NCBI GenBank assembly: GCA_035536995.1 | Contig: DATLNB010000025.1 | Span: 11,505 to 75,504, forward strand | Source: AV80 sp035536995 | Lineage (GTDB): Bacteria; Verrucomicrobiota; Verrucomicrobiia; Chthoniobacterales; UBA10450 | Reading direction: 5' to 3' | Length of the DNA: 64,000 nucleotides | Shown: one piece after another, positions 36,271 through 46,415 of the stretch | Layout of the letters: the number at the start of each line of letters is the position of its first letter | Position numbering within the stretch: position 1 is the stretch's first letter | Program-made: the position numbers and the translations under genes | The notes under the pieces: model-generated | Database searches by the model: none | What the model saw: the letters and a program-made list of their open reading frames with translations, nothing else | Told to the model about the DNA's origin: nothing

Positions 36271-39200
36271 TTACTTCGACGGCTTTGGGTTCCGGTCCGG
36301 ATAGGGCGGGATCGGCGGCAGATCGTAGCTCTTCGTCTTAAGGTCGTTCAGGATTTCCGCGATGGCGCGGTCGAGCTGCTCGTCTTCGCCGCGGAACTCC
36401 TTTGCGGGATCGTTATCAACCACGATATCCGGCTCAACCCCGTGGCCTTCTATGACCCATTCCTTGCCGTCTTTCGAATAGGGTGCGAACTCGGGCCGGG
36501 AGAGCTGCCCGCCATCGGTCAGCGGCAAAGAATTGCGAATGCCCACCACTCCGCCCCAGGTGCGTTTACCGATCAGTTTGCCCAGGCCTAGCGATTTAAA
36601 GCGAAACGGAAAGATGTCCCCGTCAGAGGCGGAGAACTCGTTACAAAGCGCAACCATCGGGCCCAGGAAGGTCTGGGGCGGATTCGTTTGCGGCGTGCCG
36701 TTACGCGACATTTCCACCATGACCAGCGCTCGGCGCAACCGATCAATGACGAGCGGAGAAACGAAACCGCCTCCGTTTCCGCGAACGTCAACGATCAACG
36801 CCTTCTTGCGGATCTGCGGGAAGTATTGCTTCGTGAATTCGTTCAATCCGCCCTGGCCCATGTCCGGAATATGAATGTAGCCGACCTGGCCGTTGGTCTT
36901 CTTGCTTACGTCCTCGACGTTCTTCTGGACCCAGGCGCGGTAGTAGAGCGGCGACTCGTCGCTGATTGGAACGACCGTTACGTCCCGCGCACCGTCGTCG
37001 CTCGGCTTTGCGTTGACCCGGAGAACGACCTGCTTATCGGCGGTGCCAATGAGCGCGTCGTAAATGTTGGCCAGGCTCGAGACGGGCGTGCCGTCGACCG
37101 CAAGGATGTAGTCGCCGGCCTTCAGGTTGACGCCGATCGCGGTCAGGGGCGAGCGATTGCGCTTGTTCCAGTTTTCGCCCGGGAGAATGCGCTCGATCTT
37201 ATAAGCCTTGCTTGCCGGATCGCGTGATAGCTCCGCGCCCAGCAGGCCTAGCTTGATTCGCGGTGTGTCAGGACGTTCGCCGCCGGAAACATAGGCGTGA
37301 CCGTTGTTGAGCTCGCCGATCAGTTCACCCAACAAAAACGTCAGGTCGTTGCGGTGATTAACGAACGGAACGAGGGCGCCATACTTATCGCGCATGGTTT
37401 TCCAATCGATCCCATTCATGTTGGGCGCGTAGAAAAAGTCGCGCATCTGCCTCCAGGACTCGTTGTAGATCTGAGTCCACTCCGCGTGGCGATCGAGCTT
37501 CATGTCGAGCCCAGTTAGCTTGAGCCGGAAATCCTTCCCTGCTTTCTCGTCCTTGAGCTCGATCTTGTCTTTCGGCAGGTCGATCATGGCGTATTCCTTG
37601 CCGACCTTCACGAGCATCTTTTTTCCGTCGAAGGTGATCTCGTAGTTACTAACATCGCCGAGGGCGGTTTCTTTGCGGTCTTCCAGGCTATAGGAACAAA
37701 GATGCCAGCGGCGGTTATCGTTATCGTCGTCGTCTTCGGCCCGATCGTCCGCCACGGTGCGCCGCATGTAGAAGATGCGGTCGTTGACCAAGCGAAGGTT
37801 CACGTAGTTAGCCGACGGGATATCGAGCGCTACGAGGCGGTCACGGATGCCATCCAGGTCTACCTTGACTGTAACAGGCTTGCGGGCCGGCGGCGGCTCC
37901 TTGTCTTTTGCCGCCTTGTCGTCCTTCTTTGCTTCGTCAACCTTCTTGTTGTCGGCCTTAGGCTTGTCCTTGTCCGCGTCCTTCTCTTTATCCTTATCCT
38001 TGTCGTCCGGCTTATCCTTCTCCTTCTTCTTGCCTACCTCGTCGCTCCGTGGGCCAAGCGGGTTCTCAGTATCCTTGGACAAGGTCACAAGGTAAACGCG
38101 CTCGAGGTCGCGATAAATGTTACCGAAATCGGTCTGGTCGAACATCGGCTTGAAGTCCCGGCTCGACGTCATCATCAAATACTTCCCGTCATCGCTGAAG
38201 GTCGCGTTATCGGCCGAATACCACTCGTCGGTCACAGGCGTCGATTTCTTGTCGGCCAGCGAATACAAATAAGCGCGATCGCCGCCGTTCTCTTCCTGGA
38301 TGGTGTAAGCCACCCAGTTGCTGTCCGGCGACCAGTCGTAGCCGCGGATCTCCGCCTCCTTGCTCTCGGCTACCAGGGTGACGGCCTTGCTCCCGATATC
38401 AAGATAACGAAGCCGCTGCTTTCGATCGGCCCACATAAGCTTCTTGCTGTCTGGCGACCAGATTACAGCGTAAAAGTAGGTATCGGCGTTGCTTGTCAGT
38501 TGGGTAGGTTCACCTTTGCCATCCTGCGAACGAATATAGAGCTCGTTCTCACCGGTCGCGTCTGAGTTATAGGCGATCCATTTCCCGTCAGGCGACCAGA
38601 CGGCGTCGCGCTCATGCGCGTTTGAGGTGCGACTCAGGTTCCGCGCTGTTCCATCCTTGCCCGGGACCGAGAAGAGATCACCTCGGGCGACTGCTACTAC
38701 GCGCTGGCCATCCGGCGCGGAGCTGACTGATTGAACATGCTTGGAAGCATCCACCAGGGCCGAACGTCCGGAAGCGAAATCTTCCTTGATATCGATCGGC
38801 ACCACCGCGCTCTGGCCGCTGGCCAGGTCGTAACGCCAAATATAACCCGCCTGCTCGAAGACGATCGCGTCCTTGCCGATCGAGGGAAACTTGATGTCGT
38901 AATCCCTGAAGGTGGTGAGCTGCTTCGTGTCTTTCCCGGTCAGATCAGTCGAGAACAGGTTCATCCGCCCGTCCCGGTCGGAGATGAAATAGATGCGATT
39001 ATCCGCGCCCCACATGGGACAAACGTCTTGCGCAGGGTCGTTCGTGACGTTGGTCGTCTGGCCGGACTTGAAATCGAAAATCCAAACATCGTCAGCCATG
39101 CCGCCCCGGTAATGTTTCCAGGTGCGGAACTCACGGAAAATACGGTTGTAAGCCATCTTCGAATCGTCCGGCGAAAAGGAAACAAACCCGCCGCGCGGCA

Positions 39201-39714
39201 CCGGCAATTGCTGCGGCAAATCCCCATCCAGGCCTGCGGTGTAAAGCTCGCCGATAAACGAATTGAACGTGCGCATCCGGGAACGGAAGACGACGAGTGG
39301 CCTGGTGTTTTCCCAGGTCATTACGATGTTGTTCGGGCCCATCCGGTCGGAGACGTCGTCGCGTCCCACCGTGGTAGTCGTCGTTATCCGCTTCGGCAGG
39401 CCACCCTCGCCCGGCATCACGTAAACCTCGGTGTTGCCATCATACTGGGAGGTGAAGGCGAGCTGTTTGCCGTCAGCCGAAAATCGCGGGAACGAGCTGT
39501 AACCCGGCCCGTCCGTCAGACGCCGCGCGATGCCGCCTTCTTTCGCGACTGTGTAAAGCTCGCCGGCGTAACAGAAAACGATTTGCGAGCCGTTGGTCGC
39601 TGGAAAGCGGAGAAGGCGGGTCGTGTTGGGCAATGCCTGGGCGTGAGCGCGGGGATCGATCACGAGGAGAAGGCCGAGCACGACGAGCAGACGAAAGACG
39701 GAAATCAGGCGCAT
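36271..39714 (-). CDS. Tricorn-type protease homologue (S41)
   Basis: 1147 residues from the ATG at 39714 (signal peptide MRLISVFRLLVVLGLLLV), so exported, unlike cytosolic archaeal Tricorn. Order: two TolB/WD-like propellers (about 45-550; repeats such as GGFVSFSPDDSKMAY, WSPDGKWIAY), a charged linker of Lys/Asp/Glu runs (about 558-612), the Tricorn core region (RAWVQKNVEDV, GYIHIPDMGQGG), a PDZ (about 840-930) and the S41 catalytic part with the nucleophile near Ser1030 (CNEFSASDGD). It should degrade peptides in the periplasm. Substrates unknown. Confidence 0.93.
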   Translation of the reverse strand: MRLISVFRLLVVLGLLLVIDPRAHAQALPNTTRLLRFPATNGSQIVFCYAGELYTVAKEGGIARRLTDGPGYSSFPRFSADGKQLAFTSQYDGNTEVYVMPGEGGLPKRITTTTTVGRDDVSDRMGPNNIVMTWENTRPLVVFRSRMRTFNSFIGELYTAGLDGDLPQQLPVPRGGFVSFSPDDSKMAYNRIFREFRTWKHYRGGMADDVWIFDFKSGQTTNVTNDPAQDVCPMWGADNRIYFISDRDGRMNLFSTDLTGKDTKQLTTFRDYDIKFPSIGKDAIVFEQAGYIWRYDLASGQSAVVPIDIKEDFASGRSALVDASKHVQSVSSAPDGQRVVAVARGDLFSVPGKDGTARNLSRTSNAHERDAVWSPDGKWIAYNSDATGENELYIRSQDGKGEPTQLTSNADTYFYAVIWSPDSKKLMWADRKQRLRYLDIGSKAVTLVAESKEAEIRGYDWSPDSNWVAYTIQEENGGDRAYLYSLADKKSTPVTDEWYSADNATFSDDGKYLMMTSSRDFKPMFDQTDFGNIYRDLERVYLVTLSKDTENPLGPRSDEVGKKKEKDKPDDKDKDKEKDADKDKPKADNKKVDEAKKDDKAAKDKEPPPARKPVTVKVDLDGIRDRLVALDIPSANYVNLRLVNDRIFYMRRTVADDRAEDDDDNDNRRWHLCSYSLEDRKETALGDVSNYEITFDGKKMLVKVGKEYAMIDLPKDKIELKDEKAGKDFRLKLTGLDMKLDRHAEWTQIYNESWRQMRDFFYAPNMNGIDWKTMRDKYGALVPFVNHRNDLTFLLGELIGELNNGHAYVSGGERPDTPRIKLGLLGAELSRDPASKAYKIERILPGENWNKRNRSPLTAIGVNLKAGDYILAVDGTPVSSLANIYDALIGTADKQVVLRVNAKPSDDGARDVTVVPISDESPLYYRAWVQKNVEDVSKKTNGQVGYIHIPDMGQGGLNEFTKQYFPQIRKKALIVDVRGNGGGFVSPLVIDRLRRALVMVEMSRNGTPQTNPPQTFLGPMVALCNEFSASDGDIFPFRFKSLGLGKLIGKRTWGGVVGIRNSLPLTDGGQLSRPEFAPYSKDGKEWVIEGHGVEPDIVVDNDPAKEFRGEDEQLDRAIAEILNDLKTKSYDLPPIPPYPDRNPKPSK

Positions 39715-39808
39715 AGAACGATTGTAAAAGCGGCGACCAAGCCGCCGTGAGGCCGGCGGCGTGATAACCAGATTAGTTATGGTTTGGCGGCGACGTCGCG
39801 GGGCCGCA

Positions 39809-40399
39809 CTACGCCGATACTCGTCGGAACATAATCGCAGCGACGACACCAACCAAGAAGAAACCGACGACCTGGATCAACATGTAGGACGCGGTATAGG
39901 TGGCTGGGAATCCCCACCAATTCCAGTACGAGACGTTGGTGGCGATCGCTGCCAGAACTCCCGCTGCGGTCACGAATCCGACTCTGCCGCCGAACGACGC
40001 AATCCGGGTTTGGGCGAGCAACCAGACCGCCAGGAACGCTTCGCAAAGCTCGGTAATGAATTCCACCGTCAGGTATTTTCCCATCTGCATCGGACGCGAT
40101 CCGGCGGGGTGATAGATGAAAAAGCCGGTGGGGTACTTCGCCAGTTTTTCGGGGAACTTTTCCATGGCTGCGGTTTGTTCGGCATGGCTCGCATCGGGCC
40201 CGACGCCCATCGACGGATAGAAATACATCCCGGGCTTGCTCTTCACGGTGCTGTCGAGGGCGCCCAGAAGGGCCTCGTCATTCATCGTGTTCTGGACCCC
40301 TGCTTCGCCGAGGGGAAGCGCGATGTGGGCAATCGAGGTCCAGGCAAACATGGCAATGGCGCCGAGGACAGTTGCCATCAGGATCTTGGTAATGTTCAT
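39809..40399 (-). CDS. Hypothetical four-helix membrane protein
   Basis: 196 residues, no function recognised. Helices at about 5-27, 110-128, 138-157 and 167-190. The loop between the first two (28-105) contains PLGEAGVQNTMNDEAL and YHPAGSRPMQMGKYL. Homologues of this layout are common as uncharacterised proteins. It lies 94 bp upstream of the Tricorn gene on the same strand and may share its transcript. No catalytic motif seen. Confidence 0.75.
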   Translation of the reverse strand: MNITKILMATVLGAIAMFAWTSIAHIALPLGEAGVQNTMNDEALLGALDSTVKSKPGMYFYPSMGVGPDASHAEQTAAMEKFPEKLAKYPTGFFIYHPAGSRPMQMGKYLTVEFITELCEAFLAVWLLAQTRIASFGGRVGFVTAAGVLAAIATNVSYWNWWGFPATYTASYMLIQVVGFFLVGVVAAIMFRRVSA

Positions 40400-40507
40400 C
40401 CGCCGTAGGTATCAGGCGGGGGCGGACTTAGCGAGACGCAATTCGATCGCGGTCCTGCGCGGCTCCCCGCCCGACTCGACAGCAGGGTTGCTTAATCAGC
40501 GTCCCCT

Positions 40508-40744
40508 CTAGATGGAGCTGATCCGGTAGCGTTCCATCAGCTCGCGCCGCAGATCCATCTGAATCTCCGGCCTCAACCGGCTCAGCACCTTTTCCCGCCG
40601 GGCCGGGTCCATCGCGATCAACTCCCGAAGGAATTTGTCCCGGGTCTTTTTCTTTTCGTACCGGCTCCAGGCCACACCCACGGCCAGGAGGAGGCAGATG
40701 GCCCACAGGATTATCGAGCTCAAGGAAACGGCGGCAATCATCAC
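40508..40744 (-). CDS. Small single-span membrane protein, 78 aa
   Basis: One N-terminal helix (about 5-26, LSSIILWAICLLLAVGVAW) followed by a charged, probably helical cytoplasmic tail (RYEKKKTRDKFLREL, MDLRRELMERYR). No family recognised. Length, clear membrane segment and isolated position support a real gene; function unknown. Confidence 0.6.
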   Translation of the reverse strand: MMIAAVSLSSIILWAICLLLAVGVAWSRYEKKKTRDKFLRELIAMDPARREKVLSRLRPEIQMDLRRELMERYRISSI

Positions 40745-40932
40745 AATAAGTTTGCGGAGAACACCCTCTGGGACAAGCGATCAGTGGTCGCCGCCCGTCA
40801 CTTCTCCGGGCGGAACCGGCCCGGCAGGTGAATTTTTTGTTCTCCGGCGCGTCGAAATTTACCGACCGCCGACACTCGCCGCCGGCCCGCGCTTCGAATC
40901 CAATATGGGGCAGTAAAAGGGGGACTTTGGGT

Positions 40933-43059
40933 ATGGAACATAAAATTTTTCTCGGGAAATATCGCGTGGCCGCTGACGAGATCGCGCTTGCCGCGCCGGA
41001 CGCGGGTGGAGGCACAGCCGTCCTGGTAACCGAACAACATGCGATCGCCACGATTTATCGCGGGGTGGACATGGAAAACGGGCGCGACGTCAGCATTGAG
41101 GTAATCCCCGGGAGCGGCTTCAAGCCGGTTGTGCGCGAGGAGCTCGAAGCGGAGGCCCTCGCAGCGAAGAAGATCAACCACGTCAATATCCCGGCCCTCT
41201 ACGATTTCGGGGTCGAGGACGATCAGCTGATCTACGTGACCGAACACTTCGATGGCACGAGCGCCGAAGAATGGGTAAATCAGCACGGGCCGATGCCCAC
41301 GGGCGCGGTTCTGCGCATCGCCCACCAGGTTGTGGCCGCGATGGGCGCGTCGGCCTTCCACAAGATCTCCCATCACGCCATCAATCCCTCGAACCTTGTT
41401 CTCGTCCCGGGGCAGACCCCGGAAGGCGACTGGCCCTTGATCAAGGTTCTTCATTTTGTTGGGGTCGCGCCCAGCTTTGCCAGCGCAGATTTAGCGGTGG
41501 CGTCGTTCGACAAATCAAGCCATTACGCGAGCCCGGAACAGCTCCGCGATGGCAAGGTGGATTTTCGTTCGGAGATTTATTCGCTGGGTGCCACGATGTG
41601 GTTCCTCCTCACGGGGGCAGCGCCGCTTATCGTGCCCAAAGGCCCGATAGCCCTGCAGACAACGACGATCGGGCTCACGGTGGACAGGGTCAACGGAATG
41701 CCGAAACGGGTGCAACGTCTCCTGGCGCAGATGCTTGCCATCGATCCGAACGCCCGGCCCCAGGACCCGCTTGCCTTCTATCGCCAAATCGAGGAGTGCA
41801 TCGCCCAGGTCGATCGCCGCGAATCAATGGCGCGTCGGTTCGGGATACCGTTCAAGTCCCCGTCCAATAGAGTCGCGGTATCCGGACGGCGCCGCTTCCC
41901 GGCCAAGGCGCTCGCGCTTGCCGCGGTCCTTCTCGCGCTCGCAACTCTGGGCGCGGTCCTTGTGCCGCGTTACCTGCATTCGACCCGTGTTCGCAACGCG
42001 GAAGAACCGATTGGTGTTCAAATCGGCGTTCCGGACGCCACGGAAACGGCTCCGCCCACCGTGGTTGTAAACGAACCGGCCCAAACGCAATCGGTCCCGC
42101 CGACCGTCCCGGCAAATGAACCCGTCCAGACGCAATCTGTGCCCGCGACGGTGGCAGTGAGTACTCCGGTGCAAACGCAATCCGCGCCGCCTGTGGTTGC
42201 AACCACCAATCCTAACCTGAGCGATCCCGCTCCGACGATCAAACCGCTCCCGGCCGACACCGAAACTGCGACAGCGCAAGCGAACACGGTTCCGCCGCCC
42301 GCTAACAATGCGGCAACGGAACCGGTCAAGCCCGCACCCCAGCCGGCGGTTGTTGCCAATCAACCTCCTCTCCCTCAATCGCAGGAAACGACGCCCCCGG
42401 TTACCTTGAAGAGTGTTGATGAGCACGCGCCGAAGGTCGCGGCCAACGAAAATCGGCAGGTGCAGCCAGCCCCGGAAACGACGGTCAACGAACCGCCGAA
42501 GATCGCGGCCACGGAAACCCGGCCGGTCCAGAAAAAACCGCAACCCTCCGTTGTCGCTGAGGAGAAGCCAAAGGTCGTTGCCAACAACAGACGCCAGGTT
42601 CAGCCGGCTGTGACCAGCGCCCCACGCGCGGACGAGCCGGTCCGGACGGAACCGGAAGAATCTGTTTCCAGGGAGACGCGTGAGACGGATGTCGCGACCG
42701 CTATTCCGACTGCTCGACCAGTGGCGCCCGAAGTTCGCCGGGCCGAACCCGCGGCCCCCGCTGAAGGCCCAGACGAAGTAAGCACTCTACCGCCGGTGAC
42801 CGAACGTAGAAGCGCCACGACAGCGAAAACGAGAAAAGAACGGGTCAGGAAACCGGCCAACGAGCCGGACGAAGAAGTTATTGTGCGCGCCGAACCTGCC
42901 GAGGCCGTTGCAGAGGTAGGGCCGGCCGAGGAACGGTTGCCTCAGCTTCCCCGCGGCAAAAGCCGGGCTCGCTTCATTGGAGTGACGGCGGACGGCAACT
43001 GGATGTTTTCGTTGCCCTCCAAAAAGATCGTAATCGTCCCGCCGCCACCCGGCGGTTGA
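40933..43059 (+). CDS. Membrane-anchored serine/threonine pseudokinase
   Basis: 708 residues from the ATG at 40933. A protein-kinase fold (about 25-310) keeps the scaffold (YVTEHFDG, SHYASPEQL, EIYSLGATMWFLLTG) but has lost catalysis: the VAIK lysine is Glu56 (VSIEVIP), the HRD aspartate is Ala149 (HHAINPSN) and DFG reads HFV (174-176). A membrane helix (about 322-345) follows, then some 300 residues rich in Pro, Val, Thr and Gln with repeats such as QTQSVPPTV. It probably senses or scaffolds rather than phosphorylates. No partner gene adjacent. Confidence 0.82.
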   Translation: MEHKIFLGKYRVAADEIALAAPDAGGGTAVLVTEQHAIATIYRGVDMENGRDVSIEVIPGSGFKPVVREELEAEALAAKKINHVNIPALYDFGVEDDQLIYVTEHFDGTSAEEWVNQHGPMPTGAVLRIAHQVVAAMGASAFHKISHHAINPSNLVLVPGQTPEGDWPLIKVLHFVGVAPSFASADLAVASFDKSSHYASPEQLRDGKVDFRSEIYSLGATMWFLLTGAAPLIVPKGPIALQTTTIGLTVDRVNGMPKRVQRLLAQMLAIDPNARPQDPLAFYRQIEECIAQVDRRESMARRFGIPFKSPSNRVAVSGRRRFPAKALALAAVLLALATLGAVLVPRYLHSTRVRNAEEPIGVQIGVPDATETAPPTVVVNEPAQTQSVPPTVPANEPVQTQSVPATVAVSTPVQTQSAPPVVATTNPNLSDPAPTIKPLPADTETATAQANTVPPPANNAATEPVKPAPQPAVVANQPPLPQSQETTPPVTLKSVDEHAPKVAANENRQVQPAPETTVNEPPKIAATETRPVQKKPQPSVVAEEKPKVVANNRRQVQPAVTSAPRADEPVRTEPEESVSRETRETDVATAIPTARPVAPEVRRAEPAAPAEGPDEVSTLPPVTERRSATTAKTRKERVRKPANEPDEEVIVRAEPAEAVAEVGPAEERLPQLPRGKSRARFIGVTADGNWMFSLPSKKIVIVPPPPGG

Positions 43060-43070
43060 TCGACACGGTT

Positions 43071-43163
43071 CTTCTGTAGCCGTCGCCCTGTGGGCGACGC
43101 CTGTTCGGCGCCGCCGCGATCACGCCCACTCTCACGCTTCGCACAGCGAAGCGGCTACAGAAG
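43071..43163. repeat. Family A REP pair
   Basis: CTTCTGTAGCC with stem GTCGCCCTGTGGGCGAC at left, and GCTTCGCACAGCGAAGC with GGCTACAGAAG at right. It lies between convergent pseudokinase and propeller genes and is the best match to the palindrome inside the RAYT at 24675. Confidence 0.88.
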
Positions 43164-43197
43164 AGGCACCTCCCTGTAGCCTCTCGCAGGTGCGATA

Positions 43198-46100
43198 TTA
43201 TCGGAGCAATCTGGCCGGCAACGCCTTGGTAACTCCGCCGTGAACTTCTTCGTTCACCGCGACTTTGGCCGGAGGCGCGGGGATCGCCTCCTTGCCTTTC
43301 GCCTTCAAGGCTTCATTCAGCGCGGGAAGATCTTTGGTCACGAGGTTTTCGAAATCACGCACGACGTCACCAAGCTCTTTCCGGAGCGCGTCGATTCGCG
43401 CCATCTGGTAATCACCGGGTTTGCCTTCATAGGCCAGGATCGCGCCGTAAAGCTGATCGGTATGCTCCCGCAACCGCTCTTCGCCGGTGATCGCGCCCCC
43501 TTCTGTCGTCGCGACAATCTGTTTCCGGACCGCATCGAGTTTGCCATCGAAATCGGTCAGGGCTTTGCGCGACTCATCGCCTTCCGGCAACGCCCCTTTG
43601 GCTTTCCCGATCGCTCCGCGCAGGAAAAGAATTCGGTCCATCAGCGCGCTTTCATCACCGAAGAGGGCATGGACCTTCATCGCGGCATCGAACTGCGCCT
43701 TCCGGTCCGCTTCGGTAAATTTAGCGCGCCGATCAAGACCGACCGTCAGCTTCGTTTCCGAAACCTTGCCAGCTTTCGTCATTCGCACCGTGTAGGCGCC
43801 CGGCAAGAGCCGCGGCCCCTGGAGACCGGCGCCGGCCAGCTGGACCGCGGGCGGTACCCGCGGCGGCTTTTCGCGCATGCTCCAGATAACGCGATTCAAC
43901 CCGGGCCGCTTGCTCGCCGGCAAACTGTCAACCACGCGCCCCGTCGAATCGAGCACCTCGATCTTCAGTTTTCCGAAAAGATGCCGCGACTTCTGATAAT
44001 AAGTAATCACTGCCGCGTCCGGCGGGTTGTCGCCAACGAACGTCGCCGAGCCGCTGGCCCAGCCGCCTTGCGCTTCGATCCGTTGCTGCACCGGGCGAGC
44101 CGAGACAAAGGCGGCCTCCTGGTTCAGCAAATCAGAGGTCAGCGCTCGCCACGGAGTGATATCGTCAATTATCCAGATGCCGCGGCCGTGAGTCGCCAGG
44201 ACCAGGTCGTTATCACGCGGATGAATCGCCAGATCGCGCACTGCCACCGCCGGGAAGCGGCTCCCCTTGAACTGCGCCCATTGCGTGCCGCCATCAATCG
44301 AAACAAAAAGCCCGAATTCCGTCCCGACAAAGAGCAGGTCTTTCTTAAGCAGATCTTCCTTCACGACATGGGCGTAACCGCGCACACCTTTCGGATCTTG
44401 CGCCGTGATTAGCGGAGTCCACGTTTTGCCGAAATCGGTCGTGCGATAAACATACGGCGCCATGTCGCCATACGTGTGGCGATCAAACGCGGCGTAGGCC
44501 GTGCCGGCATCGAAGTTCGACGCCTGGACCCAGCTCACCCACGAATTCTTGGGCAGGTTCGGCACGCTCCCTACGACGTTCGTCCACGTCTTCGCCCCGT
44601 CTTTGGTTACCTGGACGTTGCCGTCATCGGTCCCGACCCAGATCACGTTCTTGTCCTTCGGTGATTCGCTGATCGAATAAATTGTCGTGTGCATTTCCGC
44701 CGCGGAATTGTCCACGGTCACGCCACCCGACTGTTCCTGCTTCTGCTTCTCCGGATCGTTCGTGCTCAGGTCCGGCGAAATCCGGTCCCAGGTCTGGCCC
44801 TGGTTACGCGAACGGAAGAGGAACTGCGAGCCGACATAGATGGTGCCCTTTTCGTTAGGCGAAAGCGCGATCGGCGTGTTCCAGTTCCAACGCAGCTTTT
44901 CCTTGTAGTTCGCTTTCGGCTGAATGTCCCGCCGCTCATGGGTATGGCGGTTTACCCGGCCGATATTGCCGCCCTGATATTCCGCATAGACGTAGTCCGG
45001 GTTGCTCGGATCGGCGAACATCCAGAAGCCGTCGCCCCCGAATAGATTTTCCCACTGTGCGTTCGCGATTCCGCCCGGGTATTGGGAGTATCCCACCCAG
45101 GAGCTGTTGTCTTGCAATCCGCCGTAAACCCGGAACGGATCGTTGTCGTCCAGACTTACGTGATAGAACTGCGAGATCGGCAGGTTTTCCGCCTTCCACC
45201 ATTTGGAGCCGCCGTTGTAGGAATAATAAACGCCGCCATCGTCGCCCGAGATCACCGTCTGGGTGTTGGTCGGATCAATCCAAACGGCATGCAGGTCGCC
45301 GTGCGCTCCCTGAAATCCACCGACGGTCGCGAAGCTTTTCCCGGCGTCTTCACTCAGGATCAACGGGCCGTCCGTCTTGAAAACGCGGTCCGGATTCTTC
45401 GGGTCCACAATGAGATGCGCGAAATAGAACGGACGCCACACCATCCAGCTGCTCTTGTCCCGCTTATCCCAGGTCGCCCCGCCATCGTCGGAAACGTAAA
45501 GGGCGCTGTCCGTCGATTCGACGAAGCAATAAACCCGCTTCGGATTTGAAGGGGCTATCGCAACGGCGAGCCGGCCGTACGGCTTCTTCGGGAAACCTTT
45601 GTTCGCTTCCGGGGTGACCTCGGTCCACGTCGCCCCACCATCGGCCGTCCGGAACAATCCGCTGGCCGAGGGCTTGTCCGGGCCGTCACCGCCCGAGCGG
45701 AAGGTCCACCCTTGCCGACGGAAATCCCACATGCAGGCGAACATCACGTTCGGATCGTTCGGGTCCATGGCAAGACCAGACGCGCCGGTTGAAGCGTTCC
45801 CGCCCTTCAGGATCAGGTCCCAGTTCTTACCGCCGTCGGTTGTCTTGTAGAGGCCGCGATCGGTCGAATCGCTCCAAAGCGCGCCGGGCACCGCGGCAAA
45901 GACGGTGTCGCCATTCACTGGGCTCACCAGGACCTTTGCGATGCGCTCGGAATTTGGGAGGCCGGCGTGGTTCCAAGTCTCACCGCCGTCGACCGACTTG
46001 TACATGCCATTGCCGATCGAAACGCTGTTCCGGGTCCAGCTTTCGCCGGTGCCGACCCAGACGTTCTTGGAATTTTTCGGATCGAGCGTGACGTCGCCAA

Positions 46101-46410
46101 TCGATTGGACTGGCTGCTCGTCGAAAACCGGTTTGTACCGGGTGCCGCTGTCTTCGGATTTCCAGATGCCGCCGCTCGCCGCCGCGACGAAGATGGTGAT
46201 CTTGCCGGTGGGTTCACGGGTCGCGGCGATCGCGGAAACGCGGCCGCTCATCGCGGCGGAACCGATGTTGCGCGCGCCAAGACCGGAAATGGTGGACGAA
46301 TTGAAGGGCGCCTGTCCGGCGCTCGGAGCCGGCGTTTGGGTTTGAGCCCCGGCCAGGGCAATGCCCGCGAGACCGGTGACGACGGCGAGAGTGTGATTAA
46401 TGAATCGCAT
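43198..46410 (-). CDS. Secreted Asp-box (BNR/sortilin-like) beta-propeller protein
   Basis: 1070 residues with a signal peptide (MRFINHTLAVVTGLAGIALA). About ten Asp-box motifs of the type SxDxGxTW are spread over residues 80-760 (SVDGGETW, TTDGGKNW, TADGGATW, SDDGGATW, SRNQGQTW, TTDFGKTW, SIDGGTQW), forming propellers as in sortilin/VPS10 or xyloglucanase-like proteins. A C-terminal region (about 790-1060) is helical. No glycosidase catalytic pair could be assigned, so binding is as likely as catalysis. It follows the LolA-like gene by 5 bp. Confidence 0.88.
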   Translation of the reverse strand: MRFINHTLAVVTGLAGIALAGAQTQTPAPSAGQAPFNSSTISGLGARNIGSAAMSGRVSAIAATREPTGKITIFVAAASGGIWKSEDSGTRYKPVFDEQPVQSIGDVTLDPKNSKNVWVGTGESWTRNSVSIGNGMYKSVDGGETWNHAGLPNSERIAKVLVSPVNGDTVFAAVPGALWSDSTDRGLYKTTDGGKNWDLILKGGNASTGASGLAMDPNDPNVMFACMWDFRRQGWTFRSGGDGPDKPSASGLFRTADGGATWTEVTPEANKGFPKKPYGRLAVAIAPSNPKRVYCFVESTDSALYVSDDGGATWDKRDKSSWMVWRPFYFAHLIVDPKNPDRVFKTDGPLILSEDAGKSFATVGGFQGAHGDLHAVWIDPTNTQTVISGDDGGVYYSYNGGSKWWKAENLPISQFYHVSLDDNDPFRVYGGLQDNSSWVGYSQYPGGIANAQWENLFGGDGFWMFADPSNPDYVYAEYQGGNIGRVNRHTHERRDIQPKANYKEKLRWNWNTPIALSPNEKGTIYVGSQFLFRSRNQGQTWDRISPDLSTNDPEKQKQEQSGGVTVDNSAAEMHTTIYSISESPKDKNVIWVGTDDGNVQVTKDGAKTWTNVVGSVPNLPKNSWVSWVQASNFDAGTAYAAFDRHTYGDMAPYVYRTTDFGKTWTPLITAQDPKGVRGYAHVVKEDLLKKDLLFVGTEFGLFVSIDGGTQWAQFKGSRFPAVAVRDLAIHPRDNDLVLATHGRGIWIIDDITPWRALTSDLLNQEAAFVSARPVQQRIEAQGGWASGSATFVGDNPPDAAVITYYQKSRHLFGKLKIEVLDSTGRVVDSLPASKRPGLNRVIWSMREKPPRVPPAVQLAGAGLQGPRLLPGAYTVRMTKAGKVSETKLTVGLDRRAKFTEADRKAQFDAAMKVHALFGDESALMDRILFLRGAIGKAKGALPEGDESRKALTDFDGKLDAVRKQIVATTEGGAITGEERLREHTDQLYGAILAYEGKPGDYQMARIDALRKELGDVVRDFENLVTKDLPALNEALKAKGKEAIPAPPAKVAVNEEVHGGVTKALPARLLR

Positions 46411-46415
46411 GAGAA

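Noticed and set aside
40933..43059. Active Hanks-type Ser/Thr kinase
   Set aside because: All three catalytic signatures are replaced, so a working kinase is unlikely.
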